A DNA stretch of 64,000 bases from a virus: the IMG/VR virus record IMGVR_UViG_3300034104_005687, positions 62,001 to 126,000 of that record. One strand, given 5' to 3'. Below the pieces are notes generated by a model that saw nothing but the letters and a program-made list of their open reading frames with translations, was not told the origin of the DNA and made no database searches. The translations under genes were made by a program, and so were the position numbers. Shown piece by piece: positions 33,323-44,133 of the stretch; the first letter of the stretch is position 1; each line of letters starts with the position of its first letter.

Positions 33323-34840
33323 ATGAAAGAATATGTTGTAACTGTGCATGATCCCAATGTGTGGGATACAGGGCTCTGGCATGAACTCACAACCAATGGA
33401 CTGGGCGATAATTTTGTACCCACCAGAAATGTTGATGTGGTCAATGAACGCCCGTTCAACGAATACTGTGCTCATTTTTTGCTGTCAGATTCTGAAGCCA
33501 ATCAACTGCGCCAGGATCCTCGGATACTTGATGTTGAACTATCAGCTGAACAGAATCCCAATGTCAGCAAAGGATTTCATGCTCAGCGTCCTCCTCGTGA
33601 TTACAACAAAAGCAACACCACAACATCAGCAATGAAAAATTGGGGGCTGGTGCGGTGCAACACTCCTACCAACAATTTTGCCAACACATCAAACGTGTTG
33701 GAACCTTTCTATTACAATCTTGATGGCACAGGGGTTGATGTTGTAGTGGTTGATTCTGGAGTAGAAGCAGGCCATCCAGAATTTGCAGTCAACGACGACG
33801 GCACAGGTGGCACCAGAGTTGTAGATTTTGATTGGGCCAGTTTGGGAGTATCAGGCACACCAAGTTCAGCCAGCATTGGAGGATATCTAGGTGACAGCGA
33901 CGGTCACGGTACCAACTGTGCCAGTATTGCTGTGGGCAATACCTGTGGCTGGGCCAGTGGCGCAGCAATTTATTCTATTAGAATTTTTGCTGGCCCTAGC
34001 ATACAAACAGGTGCTTATCTTAACGCAATCAACAGTGATATTGCTTTTGATTTGGTTAGAGCGTTTCACTTGCAAAAAATAGCCAATGGCAATACTCGAC
34101 CCACAATCTGTACCAACAGTTGGGGCTGGAGAGGGCCTTACAGCTCAATGGTCTCTACCACTTGGCGTGGCACAAATTATTTTAGTTTTGCCCCAAACAG
34201 CACTTATGGTCAAGTCTTTCAAGTTTTTCCTGCTACCTATAGTTATATCACCGCCAGTGTACAGTCTTGTGCCGCTGCAGGTGTTATTTTAGTAGGTGCA
34301 GCTGGAAATTATCGACACAAAATTGATGTGCCTGGCGGCATTGACTACGATAATTTTTGGAGAGATAGTAGCGGAACCATCAACTACTACCATCGAGGTA
34401 GCAGTCCCACCAGTGCTCCGGCAATGATTTGTGTTGGCGCCATTGACAGCATATCAGAACAAAAAGTTTATTTTAGTGAAACAGGACCTAGAATTGATGT
34501 GTTTGCCCCGGGCAACCTAATCATGGGCGCATATGCCAACAGATCCTATGTTACCGCTGCAGTACGTGATCCTAGAAACTCCGCCTATTATTTGAACAAA
34601 GTGTCAGGTACCAGTCAGGCTTGCCCACAGGTAACTGGTGTGTTGGCCTGTGTATTGCAGGCACGGCCCAGAATGACGCCTGCAGAAGCCAAAAGTTTTA
34701 TTGCCAGCACCTCACAAAAAAACGCATTGGCCAATCCCACCACAGGCGGCTACAGCAACTTCAACAGTCTACAAGGTGCTGCCAATAGATATTTGTACAT
34801 GCCGTTCAACAGCGCAACACGGGGCAGTATGACCAGCTAA
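33323..34840 (+). CDS. Subtilisin-like serine protease
   Basis: 505 residues from the ATG at 33323, two bases after the previous stop; an earlier in-frame start (33260) would overlap the fibre gene. The S8 catalytic set is complete: Asp144 in VVVVDSGVE, His195 in DGHGTNCASIA, oxyanion Asn329 in GAAGNYR and Ser431 in SGTSQACPQVTGV. Residues 1-120 could be a propeptide. No signal peptide is seen, so it would act in the cytoplasm during assembly or as a virion component. Location between fibre genes suggests processing of fibres or digestion of host surface protein. There is no clear ribosome site, so it may depend on read-through from the upstream gene. Confidence 0.92.
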   Translation: MKEYVVTVHDPNVWDTGLWHELTTNGLGDNFVPTRNVDVVNERPFNEYCAHFLLSDSEANQLRQDPRILDVELSAEQNPNVSKGFHAQRPPRDYNKSNTTTSAMKNWGLVRCNTPTNNFANTSNVLEPFYYNLDGTGVDVVVVDSGVEAGHPEFAVNDDGTGGTRVVDFDWASLGVSGTPSSASIGGYLGDSDGHGTNCASIAVGNTCGWASGAAIYSIRIFAGPSIQTGAYLNAINSDIAFDLVRAFHLQKIANGNTRPTICTNSWGWRGPYSSMVSTTWRGTNYFSFAPNSTYGQVFQVFPATYSYITASVQSCAAAGVILVGAAGNYRHKIDVPGGIDYDNFWRDSSGTINYYHRGSSPTSAPAMICVGAIDSISEQKVYFSETGPRIDVFAPGNLIMGAYANRSYVTAAVRDPRNSAYYLNKVSGTSQACPQVTGVLACVLQARPRMTPAEAKSFIASTSQKNALANPTTGGYSNFNSLQGAANRYLYMPFNSATRGSMTS

Positions 34841-34868
34841 TGGAGTCAAAACCAAAGCTTTGAAAAAA

Positions 34869-34876
34869 AATAAATA
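34869..34876 (+). promoter_or_regulatory. Late promoter (AATAAATA) for giant fibre
   Basis: Predicted start near 34882, 15 nt before the ATG at 34897; ribosome site is weak. Confidence 0.55.
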
Positions 34877-34896
34877 TGTAAAACGGATTTAACCAT

Positions 34897-37800
34897 ATGC
34901 CATTGAACTTTCCACTTAACCCTGTACTGAACCAGTCCTACACATTTGCAGGCAAAACCTGGATATGGAATGGATCAGGTTGGGCACTAAAAACTCTTGG
35001 TGCTATCAACAACATACCAGTGGGCAATGTCACTCCCAGCACAGGTGGATTTACTGCATTAACAGCAACGTCTGTGTCAGCCACAGGCAACGTCACAGGT
35101 GGTAATGTAGTCACAGCTGGACAAGTCAGTGCAGGCGGAAATGTCACAGGTGGCAACGTAGTCACAGCTGGACAGGTCAGTGCAGGCGGAAATGTCACAG
35201 GTGGTAACGTAGTCACTGCTGGACGAGTCAGTGCCACCGGCAATGTGTCGGGTAATTTTATCTTGGGCAATGGTAGTTTGCTAACTGGCATAACAACCAC
35301 CTACGGCAATGCCAATGTGGCTGCATATTTGCCCACATATACAGGTAACTTAAATCCTGGCAATCTGGTAAGTTCAGGTGTGGTATCGGGTGCAAACTTG
35401 ATCACTACAGGACAAGTCAGTGCTGCTGGCAACGTCACTGGTCAATTCTTTATTGGTAATGGTAGTTTATTAACTGGAATTGCTACAAGTTATGGCAATG
35501 CCAATGTGGCTGCATATCTTCCTACATATACAGGCAACTTAAATCCAGGTAATTTAACCAGCAATGGTAATGTGTCAGGTGCAAACTTGATCACTGCAGG
35601 ACAAGTCAGTGCCACGGGCAATGTCACAGGTAATTTTATCTTGGGTAATGGTAGTTTGCTAACTGGCATAACAACCACCTACGGCAATGCCAACGTTGCT
35701 GCATACCTTCCTACATATACAGGCAACTTAAATCCTGGTAATTTAACCAGCAATGGCAATGTGTCAGGTGCAAACTTGATCACAGCAGGCCAGATTAGTG
35801 CTGCTGGCAACGTCACAGGCAACTACATTCTAGGCAATGGTGCCTTGTTAACCGGATTGCCTGCTACCTACGGCAATGCCAATGTGGCTGCATATTTGCC
35901 CACATATTCTGGCAATATTGGCGCAAACAACATAACCGCCACCGGATTGATCAGTACCACAGGCAATGTACAAGGCGCATTCATTCTTGGCGACGGCGGA
36001 TTTTTAACCAACGTCACAGTGAGCTCCAATGTTGCTGTAAGCCAAATCGCCAATGGTACCACAGTGTTGAGTGTAGCTGGGGCCAACGGTAATTTGGTCG
36101 CCACAGTAAATGGCGTCAGTAACGTGGCAGTGTTCACGCCCACAGGTGTTGAATTTGCCGGTAACTTGACGCCTGTAGCCAATGTCACTTACAACCTTGG
36201 TTCGCCAACTCGAGCATGGAACGACTTGTACCTAAGTGGTAACACCATTTATCTCAACGATTCCACTATCTCAGCCAACACAACAGCATTTACGCTGACC
36301 ACACCACTAGGCGGCACTGCTATTATTGAAGGTGGCGGCACTATTAAAGCGTACGGTAACTCCAACGTTGCTGAATATCTTCCAACTTACACTGGTAATC
36401 TAGCAAGTTTGCAAGGCAATGTTACGACCACGGCCAACATCAGTGGACAATATATTTTAGGCAATGGTGCATTTTTAACAGGCATTACAGCTGGAACCAG
36501 CTATGCCAATGCCAATGTTGCTGACTACTTGGCCAGTGGCACAGTAACATCAAATATCATTACATCTGGCAATATCTCAGGTGGCAACATAATTGGCAAC
36601 GGATCTGGATTAACATCAATAACTGGCGCCAATGTCACAGGTACAGTGGCCAACGCCACATTCGCTACATCAGCTGGATCAGCTACATCGGCTACCACTG
36701 CTGGAACAGTCACAACAAATGCACAACCCAACATAACATCAGTTGGTACATTGACTGCACTGAGTGTGGGCACTGGCAACATCACTGGTGGCAATTTGTT
36801 GTTGAGCGGTGCTATCATTGATTCAGCCCAGCTGGATCTACAAACTTCTGCTGCCAATGCCAACATTGTGTTGACACCCAATGGCACAGGCAATGTAAAT
36901 CTTGGTCGCATGAGTGCATCAGGCAACATTACTGCTTCAACATATTTTGGATCAGGTGCAGGCCTAACAAGTATTCCAGGTGCCAACATCACAGGTACAG
37001 TGGCCAACGCCACATTCGCTACATCAGCTGGATCAGCTACCACAGCAGGTACTGTGACCACAAATGCACAGCCCAATATCACAAGTGTTGGAACGTTGAC
37101 TGCACTCAGTGTCAGTGGCAACATTGTAAGTGGAGCTGGGGTAGGCGGAAATATCTCTGGTGCCAATGTTGTAACTGCCAACTTGTTTACTGGTACTTTG
37201 TCTACTGCGGCACAGCCCAACATAACATCTGTTGGTACTCTGACATCATTGAGCGTAACAGGTAATATCAATGGCGGCAATGTTAACTCAACATTCTTTG
37301 GCAACGGCGCTGGATTAACATCAATCACAGGTGCCAACGTCACAGGCACAGTGGCCAATGCCACATTTGCCACATCAGCTGGTACAGTAGCCGCAAATGC
37401 ACAGCCCAACATTACCAGTGTAGGCATACTGATCGACTTGAGTGCGTCGGGCAATGTCACTGCTGGTAACTTAACTGTTGGATCAGGCACTATAACCGGC
37501 GGCAATATCAATGGCGCAAATTTCAATGGTAATGTGGCATTTGGCGCTGGCACAATAGGAGGTTCTGGCAACATCAGCGGTGGTAACCTAAATGCCACAG
37601 GATTGATCAGTGCAACTGGCAACATCACCGGCAACAATATTTTTGGCAACATCCAGGGAACAACAGGAGATATACTCAATGTTACTAGTACAAACCTAAC
37701 AGTTACAAATATCTCTGCACCAAATCCTGGCAACGCTGTCAATATTGGTGCTGGCGGAAACAACAATCTCGTCGTAAGCAACGTGCTTGTACAGGTACAA

Positions 37801-40800
37801 AACGTTCCCTTGAGCGTGGCTGGCAACGTTACAGGTGGTAATGTATTAACTGGTGGATTGATCTCAGCCACAGGTAATATCACAGGCGGCAATCTAAGTG
37901 TCACAGGATTGATTGGTGCAACTGGCAATGTAGCTGGCGGTAATTTGATCACTGGTGGATTGATCACCGCAACAGGTGCTATTACTTCTACAGCAAACGT
38001 TGTTGCTAACAATGTCAACGTAACTCAGTCTGTGACTGGCACTGTGTTGTCAGCCACAGGCAACATCACTGGCGGCAATGTCAACACAGCTGGTTTGATA
38101 TCAGCCACTGGTGCAGTAAATTCAGGCAGCGTAAGCGCCACTGGCAACGTAGTTGGTGGGAACGTCAACACTGCTGGCTTGATATCTGCAGGTGGCAACG
38201 TCACAGGTGGCAACGTGTCTACAGGTGGATTGATTACTGCTACTGGCAACGTCACTGGTGGCAACGTCAACACTGCAGGGTTGGTATCAGCTACTGGCAA
38301 TGTTGCTGGTGGAAATATCACCACACAAGGTATTGTCAGTGCTTCTGGCAACATTGTGACTTCAGGATTCTTTGTAGGTAATTTTGCCGGCAATATCACA
38401 GCAAACATTGTGGTGCCCGGAGCCAACACACAGGTTTTGTTCAACACCAATGGCAACGCTGATGCAGTAGCTGGGTTGACTTACAACAAAGATTCAAATG
38501 TGCTGGCAGTGCTGGGTGTGCTGTCTGCACAAGGCAACGTTGTGGCCAACAATGCAGTGATCAGCGGCCTGACCACTGTTACTGGCAACGTCATAGGTGG
38601 CAACGTGGTCACTGCAGGACAAGTTAGTGCTACAGGCAACGTAACTGGCAATTACTTTATTGGTAATGGTAGTTTGCTAACAGGAATTGCTGGATCTTAT
38701 GGCAACACAGAAGTTGCTGCATACTTGCCAACTTATACTGGCAGCCTTCCTAACTTAACAGGAGTAGTGACCACTACTGCCAACGTCACTGGGGGCAACA
38801 TCATTGCCACAGTGGATGTGATTGCACAAACAGGCAGATTTGTTGGCAATGGTTCAGGATTGACCAATATTGTTGCTGCCAATGTCACAGGTACAGTGGC
38901 CAATGCTACTTCGGCTGTTACTGCTGGTACTGTGACCACAGCCGCACAACCCAATATCACAAGTGTTGGCACATTGACATCATTGAGTTCAAGTGGCAAC
39001 ATCACAGGTGCTAATATCAATGGCAATGGTTCTGGATTGACATCAATAACTGGGGCCAATGTCACAGGTACAGTGGCCAATGCTACTTTTGCTACTTCAG
39101 CTGGATCTGCTACTAGTGCAACCACAGCTGGTACAGTTACCACAGCCGCACAACCCAACATTACATCAGTTGGTACATTGACATCATTGAGTGCTACAGG
39201 CAACATCACTGGTGGTAACCTAAATGCCACAGGATTGAGTTTGAGCGGCAACGTTGTGAGTGCCATCAACACTGTTGCCAACATTACAACCACTGCCAAC
39301 ATTGCAGGTGGGTTCTTCATTGGTAATGGTAGTTTGTTAACTGGTCTAGCAGCAACATATGGCAACGCCAACGTTGTTGCTAATTTGGCTGCACTTGGTT
39401 CTAATCCAATATTGTCAACTGCCAACATCAGTGGCGCTAATATCAACGCCAGCGGAATTGTTAGTGCTACAGGCAACATCAACGGCGGAAACATCAATGT
39501 CACTGGTAATATTGTAGACACTGGTGCTCTAACAATTAGTACAGGTAGCGACGGCAATATTGCATTGGCACCAAACGGCACAGGTATAGTTACAGCTTCG
39601 GGTGCATTTAGTGCTGTTGGCAACATCACTGGTGGCAATTTGAATGCCACAGGATTGAGTTTGAGTGGCAACGTGATCAGTGCAATCAATACCACTGCCA
39701 ACATTACAACCACCGCCAACGTCACTGCTGGCAATATTTCAACCAGCGGATCACTGGGCAACATCACTGGTGCTAATGTTATTTCTTCAGTTACTTTAAG
39801 TGCCACTGGCAATGTGGTTGGTGGCAATGTCACTACAACTGGATTGATAACTGCTTCAGGTAATATTACATCAGCAGGCAATATCGCTGCCAACTTCTTT
39901 ATTGGTAATGGTAGTTTACTAACTGGTATATCAGCTGGCGGAACGCCAACTAGTATCGTCAACGGAACATCCAACGTTGCGGTTGCATTGAACGGCAACA
40001 CCACAATTGGTGTAGCAGGAACCACAGTTGGCACATTCCACTCAGGAGGCGCAATTGTTGTTGGCACTTTGGCAGCAGGAAATCTAACTGGTACATTAAC
40101 CACAGCCGCACAGCCCAATATCACAAGTGTTGGCACATTGACATCATTGAGCTCAAGTGGCAACATCACTGGTGCCAATATCAATGGCAATGGATCTGGA
40201 CTCAGCAGCATAACTGGCGCCAACGTCACAGGCACCGTGGCCAATGCCACTTCGGCTGTATCTGCAACTACAGCAGGTACTGTGACTACAGCGGCGCAGC
40301 CCAATATCACAAGTGTTGGCACATTGACAAGTTTGAGTTCAAGTGGCAACATCACTGGTGCAAACATCAATGGCAATGGTTCTGGATTAACATCAATCAC
40401 TGGCGCCAATGTCACAGGCACAGTGGCCGCAGCTACCACAGCAGGCACAGTGACCACAAATGCACAGCCCAACATTACATCAGTTGGCACATTGAGCATA
40501 CTCAATGTAACTGGCAACATTGTAAGTGGAGGTGGTACTGGTGGAAATATCTCTGGTGCCAACGTCATAACTGCCAACCTGTTTACTGGTACACTGACTA
40601 CTGCTGCACAGCCCAACATAACATCTGTTGGCACATTGAGCTCACTCAGTGTCAGTGGCAACGTAACAGGCGGCAATTTGAGTTTGAGTGGAAATGTGAT
40701 TGGACCTCTAAATTCAACAGCCAATGTCAACACCACTGGCAACATCACAGCAGCATATTATTTTGGTGATGGCAGTCAACTAACTGGTGTAACAGCATCT

Positions 40801-43800
40801 GGTGTAAATGCTGCTGCCTTAACTGGCAACACACTGAGTTCCAATGTGTTGTTCAGCAGTTTGACTAGCGTTGGTACTTTGACTGCACTCAGTGTCAGTG
40901 GCAACGTTGTTGGTGGCAACATCAACACTGCTGGACAAGTTACTGCAACTACATTAGAAACAACTGGCAACGCTGTGATCGGCGGAGACCTAGTGGTCAA
41001 CGGCAACACTATTTCAGTCAACATTGAAAGTCTCAATGTTCAGGATCCAATTATTGGGCTAGGAAGAGGTGCAAACAACGCTCCTCTCACAGTCAACGAC
41101 GGCAAAGATCGTGGCGAACAACTTTGGTACTACAGTACCGCAGAAAATTCTGCTTTTATTGGATATCAAAATGCTTCAGGTAATTTGATTGCAGCCAGCA
41201 ATGTCAGCATTGCCAACGAGATTGTAACAGTCAACAGCTACGGAACATTTGTGGTTGGTAATGTTGTTGCACAAACATTGAGCGCAAGTGGCAATATCAC
41301 TGGCGCCAACATCAATGGCAACGGATCTGGACTCAGCAGCATCACTGGAGCCAATGTCACGGGTACAGTGGGATCAGCAACAACAGCCACAACTGCTGGC
41401 ACAGTGACCACCGCAGCACAACCCAACATTACCTCAGTTGGCACATTAACATCATTGAGTGCGTCAGGCAACATTGATGGGGCTAATATCAACGGCAACG
41501 GATCTGGATTAACATCAATAACTGGCGCCAATGTCACAGGTACTGTGGCCAATGCTACTTTTGCTACTTCAGCTGGATCTGCTACTAGTGCAACCACAGC
41601 AGGTACTGTGACCACAAATGCACAGCCTAACATTACTAGTGTGGGCACATTGACATCATTGAGTTCAAGTGGAAATGTCACTGGCGGTAATATTATCACT
41701 GGCGGGGTAATCTCAGCAACTGGAAATATTACTGGTGCAAACATCAATGGCAACGGATCAGGTCTTAGCTCATTAACTGGTGCAAACGTCACAGGTACTG
41801 TGGCCAATGCTACTTTTGCTACTTCAGCTGGATCTGCTACTAGTGCAACCACAGCAGGTACTGTGACCACAGCAGCACAGCCCAATATCACAAGTGTTGG
41901 TACACTAACATCATTGAGTGCTTCAGGCAATATTGATGGTGCAAATATCAATGGCAATGGATCAGGCCTGACATCAATAACTGGTGCTAATGTCACAGGC
42001 ACTGTAGCCAACGCCACTTTTGCTACATCAGCAGGTAGTGCTACTAGTGCAACCACAGCTGGTACAGTTACCACAGCCGCACAACCCAACATTACATCAG
42101 TTGGTACATTGACATCATTGAGTGCGTCAGGCAACATCACTGGTGCAAACATCAACGGCAATGGATCAGGACTCAGCAGCATCACCGGTGCCAATGTCAC
42201 AGGTACTGTGGCCAATGCTACATTTGCTACTTCAGCAAACAATGCTACTACAGCAGGTACTATAACTGCTAACGCACAACCCAACATTACATCAGTTGGT
42301 ACGTTGATATCATTGAGCTCAAGTGGCAACATCACTGGTGCAAATATCACCACAGCTGGCATCATGACTGCAACTGGCAACATAGTGACCAACGACACAG
42401 TGATTACCAGCAACTTGCAATTGTCAGGATCTATAGTTGGCTCTTTAAACGTAACTGCCAACATTTCTGGTGCAAACGTCAACACCACCAACATAAGTTT
42501 GAGTGGCAACGTTATTACTCCGTTGAGAGTAAGTGGCAACATCACTGGCACCAACATTGAAAGTACCGCTGCAACCACAGTTGGCACTAACCTAACTGTC
42601 AGTGCTGGTAACATTGTGGTAAACACTGGTTTTGCCAGCGTAAATGGCAACGTCACTGGTGGCAACATCAACACTGCAGGACTAGTCAGTGCCACAGGCA
42701 ACATACGTGGTGGCAATATTGTGTCCGCAGGTTCTGTCAGCAGCGCAGGCACAGTTACTGCTGTTGGCAACGTTACTGGCGGAAACATTACTACTGCAGG
42801 CTTGGCCACTGTGACTGGCAATATACAAGGTGGCAATATTGTGTCCGCAGGTTCTGTCAGCAGCACAGGTGCTGTCACAGCTGGCGGCAACGTCACGGGC
42901 AGCAACATTACAACTGCTGGGCTAATCACTGCCACTGGCAACGTCACTGGCAGCAACATAAACACAGCAGGATTGATCAGTGCTGTAGGCAACGTAGTAG
43001 CAGGCAATTTTAGTACTGCAGGATTGATCACTGCGGCTGGTAATATCACAGGCGGCAATGTTATTGCTACCACATTCATTGGAAACTTACAGGGTAACAT
43101 TAGTCTGCCTGGCAGCAACACTCAAGTGTTGTTCAACAACAATGGCATTATAGGCAGTGACTCTGGTTTGGTATACGACAGTATAACCAATGCACTCAGC
43201 GTTGGCGGAACATTTGCCACCAACAATGGCGGCGACGTCAACGTATCAGGTCGTGTCAGCGTTGCAGGCAACATCATTACCAACACAGGCACAGTGAGTG
43301 GTGCTGCCGTTGAATCTGGCAGCACTGTGAGTGCAATTGGCAATGTGGTTGGTGGCAACATCAATACGGGTGGTAGAGTCAGTGCAACAGGCACAATAAC
43401 TGCTGTTGGCAACATCACAGGCGGCAACATTGCCACAGGTGGACTTGTAACTGCCACAGGCAATATCAACACTGGCGCAGGTATCAGTGCTGTTGGCAAC
43501 ATCACAGGCGGCAACGTCATTACCACAGGTGCTGTAATTGGACAACTTGATGTTGGCAATATTGCAGTCACAGGCAACATCAACGTACAAAGTGCTACTG
43601 CAAACACATTTGTCAGCGCAATTGGCAACGTCATAGGTGGCAATGTAAACTCTTTGGGCGTGCTCAGTGCAGTGGGCAACATCAATGGTGCCAATCTCAG
43701 CATAACAGGCCTTGGCAATATTGTGACACTGGAAATTGTGACACTGGCCAATGTCAAGAGTACTGAAATTTCAAACAGCACAACCAGCGGAGCATTCAAA

Positions 43801-44130
43801 GTAGCAGGCGGCGCAGGCATCGGCGGCAATGTGTATGCTGGTGCGTTCTACACCAGCGGAATTTTGAGTGCTGGAGGCAACGTCACTGGTGCCAACATAG
43901 CCACAGGTGGTGTAATCACTGCCACAGGCAACATCACAGGTGGCAACTTAAACGCCACAGGATTGAGTTTAAGCGGCAATGTTGTCAGCACACTCAATAC
44001 AACATCGGCAATCAACACAACTGGCAACATAACAGCAGGCAATGCGTCAGTTTCAGGAACCATAAATATTGCTGGACAGCAGGCGGCCACAGTAAGTGAC
44101 GCAGTAGCACTGGCAATTGCATTAGGATAA
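34897..44130 (+). CDS. Giant tail fibre repeat protein (3077 residues)
   Basis: One uninterrupted 9.2-kb frame. The N-terminus FPLNPVLNQSYTFAGKTWIW is a common phage fibre start. The body is made of ~17-residue VTGGNVVTAGQVSAGGN-type repeats, GNGSLLTGI turns, YGNANVAAYLPTYTGNL blocks (four near the start) and AQPNITSVGTLTSLSSSGNI blocks (many, especially 41.3-42.3 kb). A nonrepeat island at about residues 2025-2120 contains SLNVQDPIIGLGRGAN and GEQLWYYSTAENSAFIGYQ. Unlike the 28460 and 44466 proteins it lacks the C-terminal globular domain and ends SDAVALAIALG. If the shaft is a trimeric fibre it would be exceptionally long. Confidence 0.85.
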   Translation: MPLNFPLNPVLNQSYTFAGKTWIWNGSGWALKTLGAINNIPVGNVTPSTGGFTALTATSVSATGNVTGGNVVTAGQVSAGGNVTGGNVVTAGQVSAGGNVTGGNVVTAGRVSATGNVSGNFILGNGSLLTGITTTYGNANVAAYLPTYTGNLNPGNLVSSGVVSGANLITTGQVSAAGNVTGQFFIGNGSLLTGIATSYGNANVAAYLPTYTGNLNPGNLTSNGNVSGANLITAGQVSATGNVTGNFILGNGSLLTGITTTYGNANVAAYLPTYTGNLNPGNLTSNGNVSGANLITAGQISAAGNVTGNYILGNGALLTGLPATYGNANVAAYLPTYSGNIGANNITATGLISTTGNVQGAFILGDGGFLTNVTVSSNVAVSQIANGTTVLSVAGANGNLVATVNGVSNVAVFTPTGVEFAGNLTPVANVTYNLGSPTRAWNDLYLSGNTIYLNDSTISANTTAFTLTTPLGGTAIIEGGGTIKAYGNSNVAEYLPTYTGNLASLQGNVTTTANISGQYILGNGAFLTGITAGTSYANANVADYLASGTVTSNIITSGNISGGNIIGNGSGLTSITGANVTGTVANATFATSAGSATSATTAGTVTTNAQPNITSVGTLTALSVGTGNITGGNLLLSGAIIDSAQLDLQTSAANANIVLTPNGTGNVNLGRMSASGNITASTYFGSGAGLTSIPGANITGTVANATFATSAGSATTAGTVTTNAQPNITSVGTLTALSVSGNIVSGAGVGGNISGANVVTANLFTGTLSTAAQPNITSVGTLTSLSVTGNINGGNVNSTFFGNGAGLTSITGANVTGTVANATFATSAGTVAANAQPNITSVGILIDLSASGNVTAGNLTVGSGTITGGNINGANFNGNVAFGAGTIGGSGNISGGNLNATGLISATGNITGNNIFGNIQGTTGDILNVTSTNLTVTNISAPNPGNAVNIGAGGNNNLVVSNVLVQVQNVPLSVAGNVTGGNVLTGGLISATGNITGGNLSVTGLIGATGNVAGGNLITGGLITATGAITSTANVVANNVNVTQSVTGTVLSATGNITGGNVNTAGLISATGAVNSGSVSATGNVVGGNVNTAGLISAGGNVTGGNVSTGGLITATGNVTGGNVNTAGLVSATGNVAGGNITTQGIVSASGNIVTSGFFVGNFAGNITANIVVPGANTQVLFNTNGNADAVAGLTYNKDSNVLAVLGVLSAQGNVVANNAVISGLTTVTGNVIGGNVVTAGQVSATGNVTGNYFIGNGSLLTGIAGSYGNTEVAAYLPTYTGSLPNLTGVVTTTANVTGGNIIATVDVIAQTGRFVGNGSGLTNIVAANVTGTVANATSAVTAGTVTTAAQPNITSVGTLTSLSSSGNITGANINGNGSGLTSITGANVTGTVANATFATSAGSATSATTAGTVTTAAQPNITSVGTLTSLSATGNITGGNLNATGLSLSGNVVSAINTVANITTTANIAGGFFIGNGSLLTGLAATYGNANVVANLAALGSNPILSTANISGANINASGIVSATGNINGGNINVTGNIVDTGALTISTGSDGNIALAPNGTGIVTASGAFSAVGNITGGNLNATGLSLSGNVISAINTTANITTTANVTAGNISTSGSLGNITGANVISSVTLSATGNVVGGNVTTTGLITASGNITSAGNIAANFFIGNGSLLTGISAGGTPTSIVNGTSNVAVALNGNTTIGVAGTTVGTFHSGGAIVVGTLAAGNLTGTLTTAAQPNITSVGTLTSLSSSGNITGANINGNGSGLSSITGANVTGTVANATSAVSATTAGTVTTAAQPNITSVGTLTSLSSSGNITGANINGNGSGLTSITGANVTGTVAAATTAGTVTTNAQPNITSVGTLSILNVTGNIVSGGGTGGNISGANVITANLFTGTLTTAAQPNITSVGTLSSLSVSGNVTGGNLSLSGNVIGPLNSTANVNTTGNITAAYYFGDGSQLTGVTASGVNAAALTGNTLSSNVLFSSLTSVGTLTALSVSGNVVGGNINTAGQVTATTLETTGNAVIGGDLVVNGNTISVNIESLNVQDPIIGLGRGANNAPLTVNDGKDRGEQLWYYSTAENSAFIGYQNASGNLIAASNVSIANEIVTVNSYGTFVVGNVVAQTLSASGNITGANINGNGSGLSSITGANVTGTVGSATTATTAGTVTTAAQPNITSVGTLTSLSASGNIDGANINGNGSGLTSITGANVTGTVANATFATSAGSATSATTAGTVTTNAQPNITSVGTLTSLSSSGNVTGGNIITGGVISATGNITGANINGNGSGLSSLTGANVTGTVANATFATSAGSATSATTAGTVTTAAQPNITSVGTLTSLSASGNIDGANINGNGSGLTSITGANVTGTVANATFATSAGSATSATTAGTVTTAAQPNITSVGTLTSLSASGNITGANINGNGSGLSSITGANVTGTVANATFATSANNATTAGTITANAQPNITSVGTLISLSSSGNITGANITTAGIMTATGNIVTNDTVITSNLQLSGSIVGSLNVTANISGANVNTTNISLSGNVITPLRVSGNITGTNIESTAATTVGTNLTVSAGNIVVNTGFASVNGNVTGGNINTAGLVSATGNIRGGNIVSAGSVSSAGTVTAVGNVTGGNITTAGLATVTGNIQGGNIVSAGSVSSTGAVTAGGNVTGSNITTAGLITATGNVTGSNINTAGLISAVGNVVAGNFSTAGLITAAGNITGGNVIATTFIGNLQGNISLPGSNTQVLFNNNGIIGSDSGLVYDSITNALSVGGTFATNNGGDVNVSGRVSVAGNIITNTGTVSGAAVESGSTVSAIGNVVGGNINTGGRVSATGTITAVGNITGGNIATGGLVTATGNINTGAGISAVGNITGGNVITTGAVIGQLDVGNIAVTGNINVQSATANTFVSAIGNVIGGNVNSLGVLSAVGNINGANLSITGLGNIVTLEIVTLANVKSTEISNSTTSGAFKVAGGAGIGGNVYAGAFYTSGILSAGGNVTGANIATGGVITATGNITGGNLNATGLSLSGNVVSTLNTTSAINTTGNITAGNASVSGTINIAGQQAATVSDAVALAIALG
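35092..35244 (+). repeat. Three tandem 51-bp units in the giant fibre gene
   Basis: Units start at 35092, 35143 and 35194, each encoding VTGGNVVTAGQVSAGGN or a close variant (17 residues), and differ by only a few bases, which suggests recent duplication compared with the more diverged repeats elsewhere. Confidence 0.9.
41280..42330 (+). repeat. Long imperfect repeats of AQPNITSVGTL/GSGLTSITGANV blocks
   Basis: About five copies, each near 200 bp, of a block encoding SGNITGANINGNGSGL, TGANVTGTVANATFATSAGS and TTAGTVTTAAQPNITSVGTL. Very similar copies also occur at 36.6-37.4, 38.9-39.2, 40.1-40.5 kb and in the genes at 28460 and 44466, giving ample substrate for recombination. Confidence 0.85.
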
Positions 44131-44133
44131 AAC

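Noticed and set aside
35092-35244. CRISPR-like array
   Set aside because: Units are contiguous, in frame and without unique spacers; they are coding repeats.
36525-43829. Long minus-strand open frames (up to 671 codons, rich in LPPVMLPVA)
   Set aside because: They are mirror images of the Gly/Asn/Thr/Ala-rich fibre repeats in a frame where biased codons remove stops; same effect opposite 28460 and 44466. They have no plausible starts or promoters.
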